A DNA stretch of 64,000 bases from Bacteroidota bacterium (GCA_024280115.1 JAJRQT010000203.1:1-64000); one strand, 5' to 3'. Shown: positions 52,664 through 61,670, counted from the stretch's first letter. Notes: a model not told the origin generated them from the letters alone. A program made the numbers and translations.

Positions 52664-53626
52664 ATGTCCATATTAGTATTTATCGAAGGTTCAGAAGGTG
52701 TTTTAAAAAAATCATCAAAAGAGGCCATCAGCTATGCGGCCCAAGCTGGGTCTATTCTTAATGATCAGGAAATCGTAGCAGTTGTTCTTGGAAGTTATGA
52801 TGAATCCATACTTTCTAATCTGGGTAGCAATGGTGCAACAAAAGTCATCAATGTAGAAGGTGACGTATTTGCTGAAAACCAGATCGGTGTATTTTCTGAC
52901 AGCATTCAGGGAATCATGACTGACAATGATATCAAATTGCTGGTTATGATAAAATCTTCCTTTAGTGATAACATAGGAGGGAGGATTGCGGGTAAAACAG
53001 GCGCATCTGTCGTGTCAAGCGTGATATCTCTTCCTGATGTATCTAATGGTTTCAAAGTGAATAAAAGTATTTTTACTGGTAAAGCTGCCACTACTGTGTC
53101 TGTCAATGGTGATATAAAGGTGCTTATTGTAAATAAAAATACTGTTGAACTGCAGGAATCAGGAGATATTGCACCTGTTGAAAAAATTCAAGTTTCTTCA
53201 GACATCGAAGTTAAAATAAAAATTACGGGCAAGGAAAAGGCAGAAGGAGATATACTCTTAGAGGATGCAGATATTGTGGTTTCTGGTGGCAGGGGACTCA
53301 AAGGACCTGAAAATTGGGGAATAATAGAAGATCTCGCCAAGGCTTTGGGTGCAGCTACCGGTTGCTCGAAGCCTGTTTCAGATGTTGGGTGGAGACCACA
53401 TCACGAACATGTTGGTCAAACAGGTGTAAAAGTTAGTCCAAACCTTTATATTGCCGTCGGGATATCGGGAGCAATCCAGCATTTGGCAGGTGTTAATTCT
53501 TCAAAAGTGCTGGTTGCAATAAATAATGACCCGGAAGCGCCATTTTTTAAAGCAGCTGACTATGGAATTGTAGGAGATGCGTTTGAGGTTCTTCCAAAAC
53601 TAACTGAAAAGATAAAATCGTTATAA
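52664..53626 (+). CDS. etfA: Electron transfer flavoprotein subunit alpha
   Basis: The alpha subunit carries the FAD. The 320-residue protein ends with the ETF-alpha FAD domain: VVSGGRGLKGPENWGIIEDLAKALGAA, the RPHHEHVGQTGVKVSPNLYIAVGISGAIQHLAG dinucleotide motif, and NNDPEAPFFKAADYGIVGD. The N-terminal alpha/beta lobe is short but complete. It is co-transcribed with etfB and, from its spacing of 13 bases, with the following nuclease gene. Confidence 0.96.
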   Translation: MSILVFIEGSEGVLKKSSKEAISYAAQAGSILNDQEIVAVVLGSYDESILSNLGSNGATKVINVEGDVFAENQIGVFSDSIQGIMTDNDIKLLVMIKSSFSDNIGGRIAGKTGASVVSSVISLPDVSNGFKVNKSIFTGKAATTVSVNGDIKVLIVNKNTVELQESGDIAPVEKIQVSSDIEVKIKITGKEKAEGDILLEDADIVVSGGRGLKGPENWGIIEDLAKALGAATGCSKPVSDVGWRPHHEHVGQTGVKVSPNLYIAVGISGAIQHLAGVNSSKVLVAINNDPEAPFFKAADYGIVGDAFEVLPKLTEKIKSL

Positions 53627-53639
53627 ACTGAGTTTCTAA

Positions 53640-54245
53640 GTGGATAAAATAAGACTGGAAATATTAGGACTTTCATCAAGTCAATCACAAAGTGGATCCT
53701 TTGCATTGGTTTTGGGAGAAAAACCAGGCATTAGAAGATTGCCAATTATTATAGGAATGTTCGAAGCTCAGGCCATTGCCATTGAAATTGAGAAAATCAT
53801 CCCAAACAGACCAATGACACATGACCTGTTTAAATCCTTTGCAGGAAGTTTTAATTTTTCCATCAAGGAAATTATTATTTCTGATCTGAAAGAAGGCGTC
53901 TTTTTTGCGAAAATTGTTTGTGAGAACAATCAAAATACCATAGAAATAGACTCAAGGCCTTCGGATGCAATTGCTATTGGACTGAGATTTAATGCCCCCA
54001 TTTATACTTATGAAACCATCCTTTCAGAGGCAGGCATTGAATTATCTGAAGAGGAGGATGAAGGACCAGATATTCAAAAGGAAATAGAAAAGATTAAACC
54101 AAAAACAGAAAAACCCGGACAGAGTTCTGAAAAACTAAAGCATAGTTCAATGGAAAAATTGAAAGAAATGCTTGATAAAGCTATTGCGCAGGAAGATTAC
54201 GAAAAAGCTGCTAAAATTCGTGATGAAATAAACAAGCGGAATTAG
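53640..54245 (+). CDS. Bifunctional nuclease (BFN/DUF151) with C-terminal UVR motif
   Basis: A 201-residue protein. The BFN/DUF151 domain (about 3-130) has LVLGEKPGIRRLPIIIGMFEAQAIA, RPMTHDLF and DSRPSDAIAIGLR, as in proteins reported to have DNase and RNase activity. An acidic linker leads to a UvrB/UvrC-type helix pair at about 165-201 (LDKAIAQEDYEKAAKIRDEINK). The start is GTG at 53640. Position between the etf genes and a nucleoside transporter suggests a link to nucleic-acid turnover, which is inference. Confidence 0.9.
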   Translation: MDKIRLEILGLSSSQSQSGSFALVLGEKPGIRRLPIIIGMFEAQAIAIEIEKIIPNRPMTHDLFKSFAGSFNFSIKEIIISDLKEGVFFAKIVCENNQNTIEIDSRPSDAIAIGLRFNAPIYTYETILSEAGIELSEEEDEGPDIQKEIEKIKPKTEKPGQSSEKLKHSSMEKLKEMLDKAIAQEDYEKAAKIRDEINKRN

Positions 54246-54257
54246 CTTAATTTTTTT

Positions 54258-55547
54258 ATGAGTATCCTCAGGGCAGCTATTGGACTTTTATTTATTGTTG
54301 GGGTTGCCTGGATTTTTTCTAATAATAAAAAATCAATTAACTGGAGACTGGTTGCAGGTGGTCTATTTCTTCAAATAACATTTGGGGTTTTAATCACACA
54401 AGTTGAATTTGTCAGTATTGCATTTGGGTTTGCCAGTAAATTTTTTGTAAAAGTCATAGATTTCACCAACGAGGGAACTGCATTCCTATTTGGTGATTTT
54501 CTCAATACTGAAAAATATGGGTTTATTTTTGCGATAAACGTATTGCCTACAATTATCTTCTTCTCAACACTTTCCGCAGGTTTATATTATTTAGGCGTAT
54601 TACAAAAGATAGTTTATGGATTTGCCTGGTTGATGTCGAAAACCATGAAATTATCGGGAGCCGAAAGTTTATCCGCCGCCGGGAATATATTTCTCGGTCA
54701 AACGGAGGCCCCACTTTTGGTCAGGCCATTTATCCCCGACATGACAAAATCTGAAATTATGTGCCTGATGACTGGTGGAATGGCAACAATAGCAGGTGGG
54801 GTGTTGGCAGGATATGTAGCTTTTTTGGGTGGGGGAGACCCTGTAGAGCAAGCGAAATATGCTAAATTTTTGTTAGGAGCTTCTGTGATGAATGCCCCGG
54901 CGGCAATTGTTATGGCTAAATTATTGGTTCCGGAGAGAGATTATGACAAACTCAATCACGAATTACAGATTAATGAGGAAAAAACCGGAGTTAATTTGAT
55001 TGATGCCCTGGCGAGAGGAGCATCAGATGGCTTAAAATTAGCGCTGAATGTCGGAGCTATGCTGTTGGCATTCATAGCCGTAATCGCAGCGGTGAATTAT
55101 GTATTAAGAGATATATTCGGTGATCTTACAGGACTAAATCAGTTTGTCGTAGAAGCTACAGATGGAACATTCGATGGCTTTTCGTTACAGTATATTCTTG
55201 GAAATATATTCAGAGTGTTTGCATTTATGATGGGAGTTGAATGGGGTGAAGCTCTGCAAGTTGGAAGTTTGTTGGGGCAAAAAACTGTCATCAACGAATT
55301 TGTCGCCTATCTGGATTTGGCTGAAATGAAATCTCTGGGATTATTGAATGACAAATCTTTAATTATCGCAACATTCTCGTTATGCGGATTCTCGAATTTC
55401 AGCTCAATAGCTATACAAATTGGGGGTATTGGGGGTATGGCTCCAAATCGGCAGGGTGATATATCTAAATTAGGATTCCGGGCATTACTTGGCGCCTCTC
55501 TTGCTACAATGCTCACAGGAACGCTTGCCGGAGTGTTGTTGGGTTAA
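54258..55547 (+). CDS. Concentrative nucleoside transporter (CNT/NupC family)
   Basis: A 429-residue inner-membrane protein that imports nucleosides with Na+ or H+. Its N-terminal helix is followed by the Nucleos_tra2 regions. The conserved GQTEAPLLVRPFIPDMTKSEIMCLMTGGMATIAGGVLAGYV segment contains the substrate-site Gln-Thr-Glu, and the C-terminal core has GFSNFSSIAIQIGGIGG. It is of normal length for CNT proteins. It is the last gene of the etfB-etfA-bfn operon with a 12-base gap to the nuclease. REP-like hairpins downstream may end the transcript. Confidence 0.93.
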   Translation: MSILRAAIGLLFIVGVAWIFSNNKKSINWRLVAGGLFLQITFGVLITQVEFVSIAFGFASKFFVKVIDFTNEGTAFLFGDFLNTEKYGFIFAINVLPTIIFFSTLSAGLYYLGVLQKIVYGFAWLMSKTMKLSGAESLSAAGNIFLGQTEAPLLVRPFIPDMTKSEIMCLMTGGMATIAGGVLAGYVAFLGGGDPVEQAKYAKFLLGASVMNAPAAIVMAKLLVPERDYDKLNHELQINEEKTGVNLIDALARGASDGLKLALNVGAMLLAFIAVIAAVNYVLRDIFGDLTGLNQFVVEATDGTFDGFSLQYILGNIFRVFAFMMGVEWGEALQVGSLLGQKTVINEFVAYLDLAEMKSLGLLNDKSLIIATFSLCGFSNFSSIAIQIGGIGGMAPNRQGDISKLGFRALLGASLATMLTGTLAGVLLG

Positions 55548-55592
55548 TAGACAGGATAATTTTGAAATTATTGGGTTTTAGATTGTTGAAAG

Positions 55593-55648
55593 GTCACGGA
55601 AGTAACTTCCGTGACTATGGCTATAATTGCGGAAGTAACTTCTGCAAT
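55593..55648. repeat. Pair of REP-like hairpins sharing a core
   Basis: Hairpin one (55593-55615) has a perfect 10-bp stem GTCACGGAAG with loop TAA. Hairpin two (55626-55648) has a 10-bp stem ATTGCGGAAG with one mismatch and the same loop. Both share GGAAGTAACTTC, and they are in the same orientation 10 bases apart, between two convergent genes. Confidence 0.85.
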
Positions 55649-55671
55649 GGTGTATAAACTTTTTGTCGAGC

Positions 55672-56481
55672 TTAGTTCCGTGTTCGATTGCTTTTCAAAG
55701 CATATTCCAGCCAAAACTTCACTTCCTGAATATGCAGCTCATAGTCGCTTATTGTTTCTGGCAAGTTTAGATTATTTTCCATATTAGATGCGAAAGTTTC
55801 AACATCTTCTATGGAATTGAAAAAACCTTCCTCAATCAGATTCCCTGCCATATTACGGGAAATATAAGCCATATCTGACACCGTGAATTCAGGATGATAC
55901 TGAACCCCAAAAAATTCAGATTTCCGATACTTGAAGGTTAGTGCCTGAATTTTTGAATGCTTATTTTTTGCTAGGATAGTGGAATTCTCTGGTGTTTTTA
56001 TAACTTCATCCCTGTGAATAGATAGCACATGGAATCTATCATTTCTACCCTGAAAGCAAGGATGATTTTTCCCAGCTTCTGTCAATTCGATTGGATCAGA
56101 AATACCGAATTCCATCCCATTCGAACATTTACCCACTTTCCCGCCTGCCACGACTGTGGCAATTTGCAATCCCCAACAACTTCCATAAAATGGAACACCC
56201 CTTTTAAACACGTCTTCAGCAAATGAAAGCTGACGACTGACAGCAGGCGAAGAGTCATTTACATGTAAACCGCTACCTGTCCACAGTACGCCATCGAACT
56301 CCACAAGCTTTCGGGTTGATGGCAGTATGTCATTATCTGCTGGAAATGCAAAGTCAACCTTAGCCTGCGGTTGCAGTAAACGTAACATGGTTTTAAAACG
56401 CTTGTGATAGGGGACGCCCCCTTGTACCGCTCGTTTTTCCCAATTTTCTCTTCTATTTCCCTCTACCACTAAAAACTGCAT
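55672..56481 (-). CDS. Class I glutamine amidotransferase (gamma-glutamyl hydrolase-like)
   Basis: A 269-residue class I GATase. The nucleophile elbow GSCWGLQ carries Cys102, and His196/Glu198 are in QYHPEFT. No synthetase domain is attached, so it is a free-standing amidase. In amine-utilisation gene sets such a protein cleaves gamma-glutamyl-amines or gamma-glutamyl-GABA, and the adjoining glutamine-synthetase-like ligase and ethanolamine-type permease support that. The alternative is a GMP-synthase-like detoxifying amidotransferase. A 61-base gap separates it from the ligase gene. Confidence 0.88.
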   Translation of the reverse strand: MQFLVVEGNRRENWEKRAVQGGVPYHKRFKTMLRLLQPQAKVDFAFPADNDILPSTRKLVEFDGVLWTGSGLHVNDSSPAVSRQLSFAEDVFKRGVPFYGSCWGLQIATVVAGGKVGKCSNGMEFGISDPIELTEAGKNHPCFQGRNDRFHVLSIHRDEVIKTPENSTILAKNKHSKIQALTFKYRKSEFFGVQYHPEFTVSDMAYISRNMAGNLIEEGFFNSIEDVETFASNMENNLNLPETISDYELHIQEVKFWLEYALKSNRTRN

Positions 56482-56542
56482 ATTGTCAATTATGGGGATT
56501 TTAAATTTTGTAAAAAATGATTTGTCGTTTTAGCCTAACAGT

Positions 56543-57898
56543 TTAAATAATTTCGAAATATCTTTCCATCTGCCAATCCGTAATCGCTTTGCGCTGTTGC
56601 AAATCTTCCCACTCCCTGGTATATGCATAATGATCGACAAATTGATCCCCGAATAGCGCTCTTGCCGGTTTAGATTTTTTCAACCGGGCCGCTGCCTCAG
56701 ATAGCGTTGCAGGAAGTTTTAGCACATCTGCATATTGCTTTTCATAGGCATTTCCTTCAACTGGCTTATCCGGTTCAATTTGATTTTCAATCCCCCAAAT
56801 ACCCGAACCAATTGCTGCAGCAAGCGCCAGATATGGATTTATATCCGCTGCGCTTATGCGATATTCTACTCTTTGCGATTTTTCACTTCCGGGTATGGCC
56901 CGAATTGCACAAGTTCTGTTGTCCAATCCCCAGGATGCTGCTGTTGGAGCCCAAAATCCTGGAATAAGCCTTGTATAGCTATTACATGATGATGCAACCA
57001 TTGATAGAAATTCCGGCATCAGTTTCTGTTGCCCTCCGATAAACCAACGCATAGCATCGGAGATATTATGTTCATTTTTTTCGTCATAAAAAGCTGCGGA
57101 GCCTTTACTATCCTGCAAAGACATATGGAGGTGACCGGACTGCCCGGCATGATCTGCAGACCATTTGGCCATAAAGGTGGCCATCAAATTATTTTGTTGA
57201 GCCAGTACTTTCATAAAAGTCTTGAATAATACCGCATTATCAGCGGCGCGAAGGGCATCGCAATGTTCAAGCGAGGCCTCCAGCACACCTGGGCCAGTCT
57301 CTGTGTGTAGCCCTTCAATGGGCATATCCATATCAATGGCCATTTGCATGATTTGTTGATATAGGTCTGCATGGCTTGAATTTCGCAGAATAGAATACCC
57401 AAAATTTCCCGGAGTAACTGTTTTTAGGTTCCGGTAACCTTTCTCCCTGATACTATCCGGTGTTTCATCAAAAAGAAAAAACTCAAACTCAGAGGATGCA
57501 GTAGCAGAAAATCCAATTTTATTTAATCGAGACAATACTTTCTTTAAAATGGACCTTGGGCAAACTGCTTCCGCAGAATCTCCGGAAAAGTCAGCTAAAA
57601 ACAGAACGGATTTATTATTTTCAGTCGGAAGCATTCTACAGCTCGATGCATCTATTTGTGCCCATGCATCAGGAAAGGCAGTTTGCCAACCGGTGTAAGA
57701 ATCTTTGCCGTATAGCTCATCATTCGAATCCCAGCCAAAAATAACATCACAAAAGCCAAAACCTTTTTCCAATGCAGAATTGAATTTCTTCTTTTGAACG
57801 TATTTCCCACGTAATACACCATCAATATCCGTGACCGCAAGTTTTATATTTTGAATCTGATTTTCTTCGATAAACTTCCTGGCATCTTTAATATCCAT
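56543..57898 (-). CDS. Glutamine-synthetase-family gamma-glutamyl-amine ligase
   Basis: A 451-residue ligase of the GlnA/PuuA superfamily that activates glutamate gamma-carboxyl with ATP and joins it to an amine. The short beta-grasp N terminus (NIKLAVTDIDGVLRGKYV) is as in PuuA and GlnA3/GlnA4 rather than true glutamine synthetase. Active-site metal and ATP segments follow: ASSEFEFFLFDE, EGLHTETGPGVLEASLE, HAGQSGHLHMSL and CAIRAIPG with RVEYRISAADINPYLALAAAIGSG. The adenylylation Tyr loop is absent. The neighbouring permease points to ethanolamine or a polyamine as the amine. Confidence 0.9.
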   Translation of the reverse strand: MDIKDARKFIEENQIQNIKLAVTDIDGVLRGKYVQKKKFNSALEKGFGFCDVIFGWDSNDELYGKDSYTGWQTAFPDAWAQIDASSCRMLPTENNKSVLFLADFSGDSAEAVCPRSILKKVLSRLNKIGFSATASSEFEFFLFDETPDSIREKGYRNLKTVTPGNFGYSILRNSSHADLYQQIMQMAIDMDMPIEGLHTETGPGVLEASLEHCDALRAADNAVLFKTFMKVLAQQNNLMATFMAKWSADHAGQSGHLHMSLQDSKGSAAFYDEKNEHNISDAMRWFIGGQQKLMPEFLSMVASSCNSYTRLIPGFWAPTAASWGLDNRTCAIRAIPGSEKSQRVEYRISAADINPYLALAAAIGSGIWGIENQIEPDKPVEGNAYEKQYADVLKLPATLSEAAARLKKSKPARALFGDQFVDHYAYTREWEDLQQRKAITDWQMERYFEII

Positions 57899-58005
57899 TC
57901 TCTATTCAGTTTTTAATTCTATTCAACCTAAGCAATAGTCGGCTGGTAAGCATTCTTTCATTGTCGCATTTTAGCATTCTCTCATTCACTCAATGTCTCA
58001 TTCTC

Positions 58006-59484
58006 CTATTTCTTACTCATAGCAAACTCTTCTTCCGGCGACAAAATTAATTGGTGCCGACCATGTATCCCAAAATAAATTAACCCAATCATTAAATATG
58101 CCATCGCACTAAAAACAGCAACCCTATAAGACACATCCTGCAATTGGAAATATATGGTTACCAAGGCAATTATGATGGTAACCCAAGCCCCTGTTTTTCC
58201 TAATGGGCTCACATATGGGCGTTCCAATTTTGGTCGTTTTATGCGCAACAATAAAAATGACGCACTCTGTAAAACATAGGAAAGCATGGCGCTAAATACT
58301 GCCATATTGAGCAATGCTCCACCAATAAATATTTCACTTTGCTCTGCGCCGGCTAAAAAGCGTGTAATCATCAGTACTACAAAACCTATGATCGACCCGG
58401 TGATTAAAGCAGTATATGGTGTCTTTCTTTTACTATGCGTGACAGATAATAAAACAGGGAAATATCCCGCCCGGGACAGTGAATAGATTTGTCTTCCAAA
58501 CGCAAATATAATCGTATGAAAGGAGGCAATTAACCCGATAACCGCTACAAGGGTCAATCCTTTTGCTATTCCTGTTCCGTACAAATATTTAAATCCATCC
58601 AGTAACGGTTCCCCTGATTGTGAGAGTGCATATGCCCCTAAGGGTATGGACGAATTCAACCATAATATCATAAAAGCTGATATGATCAGGGTAATCATTC
58701 CATAGGTAAGGCCTAATGGCATATCCTTTTTTGGATCGACCGATTCCTCAGCGGCAAGTGGTAATTGTTCGATAGCCAGAAAAAGCCATACGGCAAATGG
58801 CATAGCGCTTAGGGCGCCCACAATGCCCATTGGGAGAAATTTGCCATGACCACCGGGGAGAAGTTCAACTTTCCCATCTACTCCCGCTTTTATATTCAAG
58901 GCATTTGTCATAAAATCTATATTTCCTATGGATGAAATCCAGAAAACAACCAGGCAAAGCAATGCAAGTATGGTGATCACCACGGTGAGGCGGAATGACA
59001 ATTCGACGCCAACAATGTTTAGAACGGTAAAAAATGCATAGAATCCAAACCACCAGTAGGGGAGGCTGTCCGGGCCCGTATCGAATATCCCGCTCATATA
59101 GGAACTGATAAAAAAAACAATAACCGCCGGGGTGAGTATAAATTCCATATTCTCCACCAGACCTGTAAAAAAACCACCCCAGGGTCCCATTGACGCACGT
59201 GCGAATGAATAGGCCCCACCCGTATGCGGCAACGCCGGGGACATTTCTGCTACACTTTGCGTTAGTCCGATATACATGATGGCAATGATGATCGTGGCGA
59301 TGAGCATGCCTCCCCAGCCTCCGGAAGCAAGTCCTAAATTCCACCCTGAAAAATGTCCTGAAATGACGGCTCCAACTCCAAGAGCCCAGAGTGACCATAC
59401 TCCGGCGTGTCGCTTCAGCTCGCGGGATTTAAAATACGATTTGTCCTTTTTTTGATAGGAGACGCCCTTTACCTTGCTATTCAT
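58006..59484 (-). CDS. APC-family permease, ethanolamine permease-like
   Basis: A 492-residue inner-membrane transporter with about twelve helices. The opening LKRHAGVWSLWALGVGAVISGHFSGWNLGLASGGWGG, followed by PHTGGAYSFARASMGPWGGFFTGLVENMEF, is the pattern of the EAT subgroup (ethanolamine permeases) of the APC superfamily. It is the first gene of a reverse-strand set with the glutamate-amine ligase and amidotransferase, so substrate import followed by gamma-glutamylation is a coherent reading. There is no eutBC ammonia lyase nearby, so if ethanolamine is the substrate it would not be used by the standard Eut route. A polyamine or amino acid is the alternative. Confidence 0.9.
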   Translation of the reverse strand: MNSKVKGVSYQKKDKSYFKSRELKRHAGVWSLWALGVGAVISGHFSGWNLGLASGGWGGMLIATIIIAIMYIGLTQSVAEMSPALPHTGGAYSFARASMGPWGGFFTGLVENMEFILTPAVIVFFISSYMSGIFDTGPDSLPYWWFGFYAFFTVLNIVGVELSFRLTVVITILALLCLVVFWISSIGNIDFMTNALNIKAGVDGKVELLPGGHGKFLPMGIVGALSAMPFAVWLFLAIEQLPLAAEESVDPKKDMPLGLTYGMITLIISAFMILWLNSSIPLGAYALSQSGEPLLDGFKYLYGTGIAKGLTLVAVIGLIASFHTIIFAFGRQIYSLSRAGYFPVLLSVTHSKRKTPYTALITGSIIGFVVLMITRFLAGAEQSEIFIGGALLNMAVFSAMLSYVLQSASFLLLRIKRPKLERPYVSPLGKTGAWVTIIIALVTIYFQLQDVSYRVAVFSAMAYLMIGLIYFGIHGRHQLILSPEEEFAMSKK

Positions 59485-59872
59485 AAATTATACAATTGGT
59501 TCATTGATATATTTTTATTTTAGAATCAAACTTAAACGGCGAATATAACTTATGGAATGGAGTGTACCAAAAAGAAGGAATTCCCTGTCAGGGCAATCGG
59601 GGTTAAAAAAAATATTAACAACCCCTGCCTCGGCTTGTGGCTCACAGGCCGAAAATTTGAATTGTTTAATGGTCTGTGAGTCACAGACCATGGCTTTTTT
59701 ATTTATTTGTCTTAAACCCGATTGCCATGAATTCCCTACAAGAATAAAACCTGCAATATTTTCTCAATTCAAACAATAACCGGTATTTTTGCATTTTATT
59801 TAGTTAAGCAGGTGATACTGCTGTTAACTATCTTGAAAGTCAGGCTTTTAACCTGATGAAAAAAAGAATAAT
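59485..59872. other. 388-bp intergenic region with an inverted REP pair
   Basis: Divergent starts of the permease and mnmA flank this stretch. Between them lies the palindromic element at 59577-59737; the remainder is AT-rich and must contain the promoters of both genes. No coding frame in it is credible. Confidence 0.75.
59577..59737. repeat. REPIN-like element: two hairpins inside longer inverted arms
   Basis: The outer arms GGAATTCCCT...GGCAATCGGGGTTAA (59577-59606) and their inverted copy at 59712-59737 share GGCAATCGGG.TTAA and GGAATTC. Inside are two hairpins. That at 59630-59652 (core TGTGGCTCACA) has one wobble pair, and that at 59669-59691 is a perfect 10-bp stem ATGGTCTGTG with loop AGT. 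The cores are near reverse complements, so the hairpins face each other as in a REPIN. Confidence 0.8.
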
Positions 59873-60988
59873 ATGAGTAAAAAAGGAAGAGTCTTAGTAG
59901 CAATGAGTGGCGGTATTGATAGTTCACTTGCAGCTGTGCTGCTACACGAACAAGGGTATGAGGTGATTGGGATGACAATGAAAACCTGGGATTATGCTTC
60001 TTCTGGTACATCAAAAAAAGAAACAGGTTGCTGTAGTCTCGACTCTATCAATGACGCCAGAGATATTGCTGTAAACTTAGGTTTCCCTCATTATATTTTG
60101 GATATCCGGAATGAATTTGGCGACTATGTAATTGATTATTTCACAGATGAATATATCGCCGGGAGAACGCCTAATCCGTGTGTTTTGTGCAATACACATA
60201 TTAAATGGGATGCTTTATTGAAGCGGGCAGATAAATTGGGATGTGAATTCATCACCACAGGTCATTATGCCAGGTTACGATTTGAGAATGGAAGGTATAT
60301 TATATCAAAAGGAATAGACCCTCTGAAGGATCAGTCCTATGCTTTGTGGGGTGTTTCTCAACAGAGTCTTAGCCGTACTATTTTTCCTTTAGGGGAGTTA
60401 ACCAAAAAGGAAATTTATAAGATGGCCACAGATAAAGGTTTTACTGAATTGGTTAAAAAATCTGAGTCTTATGAAATCTGTTTTGTCCCCGATAATGACT
60501 ATCGCGGATTTCTGAAAAGAAGGGTAAACGGGCTTGAAGAAAAGGTGAAAGGTGGTGAATTTGTTATGGAAGATGGCACCGTAGTTGGAAATCATGAAGG
60601 TTATCCATTTTATACCATAGGACAGCGAAAAGGTTTAGGGATAGCTTTAGGTTATCCTGTGTATGTTACTGAAATTCAAAAAGATAAAAACAGAGTTGTG
60701 CTTGGAGCTTTCGATGAATTATCACGGGATGGCATGTATGTAAATAAACTGATTATGGGAAAGTATGTATCTATAAAAGAGAAAATGGATACAATTACAA
60801 AGGTGAGGTACAATGATCCCGGGCATCCCGCCGTTATTGAACAGACCGAAGATACAATGAAAGTTTTCTTTGGAAATGGCGTAAATGCCATCGCACCAGG
60901 TCAGGCTGCTGTTTTTTATGAGGGGAATGATATTATTGGAGGGGGATGGATTTTATCCAGTTTTAGACAAAATGAGTATAAAAATTAA
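59873..60988 (+). CDS. mnmA: tRNA-specific 2-thiouridylase MnmA
   Basis: This enzyme makes 2-thiouridine at position 34 of tRNA for Lys, Glu and Gln. The 371-residue protein has the PP-loop MSGGIDSS (11-18), the catalytic Cys in NPCVLCN with a second in SYEICFVP, and TTGHYAR and KDQSYALWG, all conserved. The C-terminal part contains FYTIGQRKGLG and the beta-barrel ending. It is full length. Its last 17 bases overlap the start of the downstream lipoprotein gene in another frame, an unusual coupling of a tRNA-modification gene to an envelope gene. Confidence 0.96.
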   Translation: MSKKGRVLVAMSGGIDSSLAAVLLHEQGYEVIGMTMKTWDYASSGTSKKETGCCSLDSINDARDIAVNLGFPHYILDIRNEFGDYVIDYFTDEYIAGRTPNPCVLCNTHIKWDALLKRADKLGCEFITTGHYARLRFENGRYIISKGIDPLKDQSYALWGVSQQSLSRTIFPLGELTKKEIYKMATDKGFTELVKKSESYEICFVPDNDYRGFLKRRVNGLEEKVKGGEFVMEDGTVVGNHEGYPFYTIGQRKGLGIALGYPVYVTEIQKDKNRVVLGAFDELSRDGMYVNKLIMGKYVSIKEKMDTITKVRYNDPGHPAVIEQTEDTMKVFFGNGVNAIAPGQAAVFYEGNDIIGGGWILSSFRQNEYKN

Positions 60989-61670
60989 AAATATATTTTT
61001 ATTAGCTGGGATGGTTTTGGCTTTTTGGCAATGTTCAGAAACCAAAGACCTGGACCCCAATGATCTGGGAAGTAATTTCTTTCCTTTGAAGGTGGGAACA
61101 TTCAGCATTTACCAGGTGAATGGCGTCAGGTACAATTCTATGATTGACAGCACAGAGTTTTCATATTTACTGAAAGAAATCGTATTGGACTCTTTTCAAA
61201 ATCTTGAATCGGGAATTTCTTATAAAATCCAGAGACAGAAAAAGTATCCAGAAAGTAGCGTGTGGGAAATCGACTCCTTATGGACTGCTAGAAAGGATTC
61301 CCGGACTGCCGTGTTGGTTGAAAACAATGTGCCGTCGGTCAGGTTGACATTTCCTCTTGAAGAGATGAAAGTCTGGGATGCCAATAAATTGAACAGCAAC
61401 GGTGAAGACGAATTTCAAATGATAAATGTAGATAAACCATTTGCTGATGACTTTGGTTCTTATGAAAAAACCGTAACAGTTATCCAGGAAGATATACCTG
61501 ATTTAATCGTTAATACAATTTCAAAAAAAGAGGTTTTTTCAGAGGACCTGGGATTGGTTTATAAAGAAAACATTGTATTGAAATATAAACAAGATGAGTT
61601 TATCGGACTTGAAATTATAGAAACCGGGATAAAATATTTCCAGCATTTAATAGAAAATGGTAAAGAATAG
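60972..61670 (+). CDS. Lipoprotein of unknown function
   Basis: A 232-residue lipoprotein with signal peptide MSIKIKNIFLLAGMVLAFWQC and lipobox Cys21. The mature part is beta-rich with the phrases FFPLKVGTFSIYQVNGVRY and EVFSEDLGLVYKENIVLKY, a pattern common to Bacteroidota lipoproteins, but I know no function. I chose ATG 60972 over an upstream start at 60885 because only this yields a lipobox signal peptide. It overlaps mnmA by 17 bases and the next gene, a subtilase, by 14, so the three genes form one tightly coupled operon. Confidence 0.85.
   Translation: MSIKIKNIFLLAGMVLAFWQCSETKDLDPNDLGSNFFPLKVGTFSIYQVNGVRYNSMIDSTEFSYLLKEIVLDSFQNLESGISYKIQRQKKYPESSVWEIDSLWTARKDSRTAVLVENNVPSVRLTFPLEEMKVWDANKLNSNGEDEFQMINVDKPFADDFGSYEKTVTVIQEDIPDLIVNTISKKEVFSEDLGLVYKENIVLKYKQDEFIGLEIIETGIKYFQHLIENGKE

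Noticed and set aside
58865-59398. 177-residue frame in the permease gene
   Set aside because: It is a second frame of the same strand across transmembrane-coding DNA, and the real product is a full-length APC permease.
60885-60971. Earlier start for the lipoprotein at 60885
   Set aside because: The extra 29 residues are encoded inside the mnmA C-terminal coding region in another frame, and they would precede and spoil a perfect lipoprotein signal peptide.
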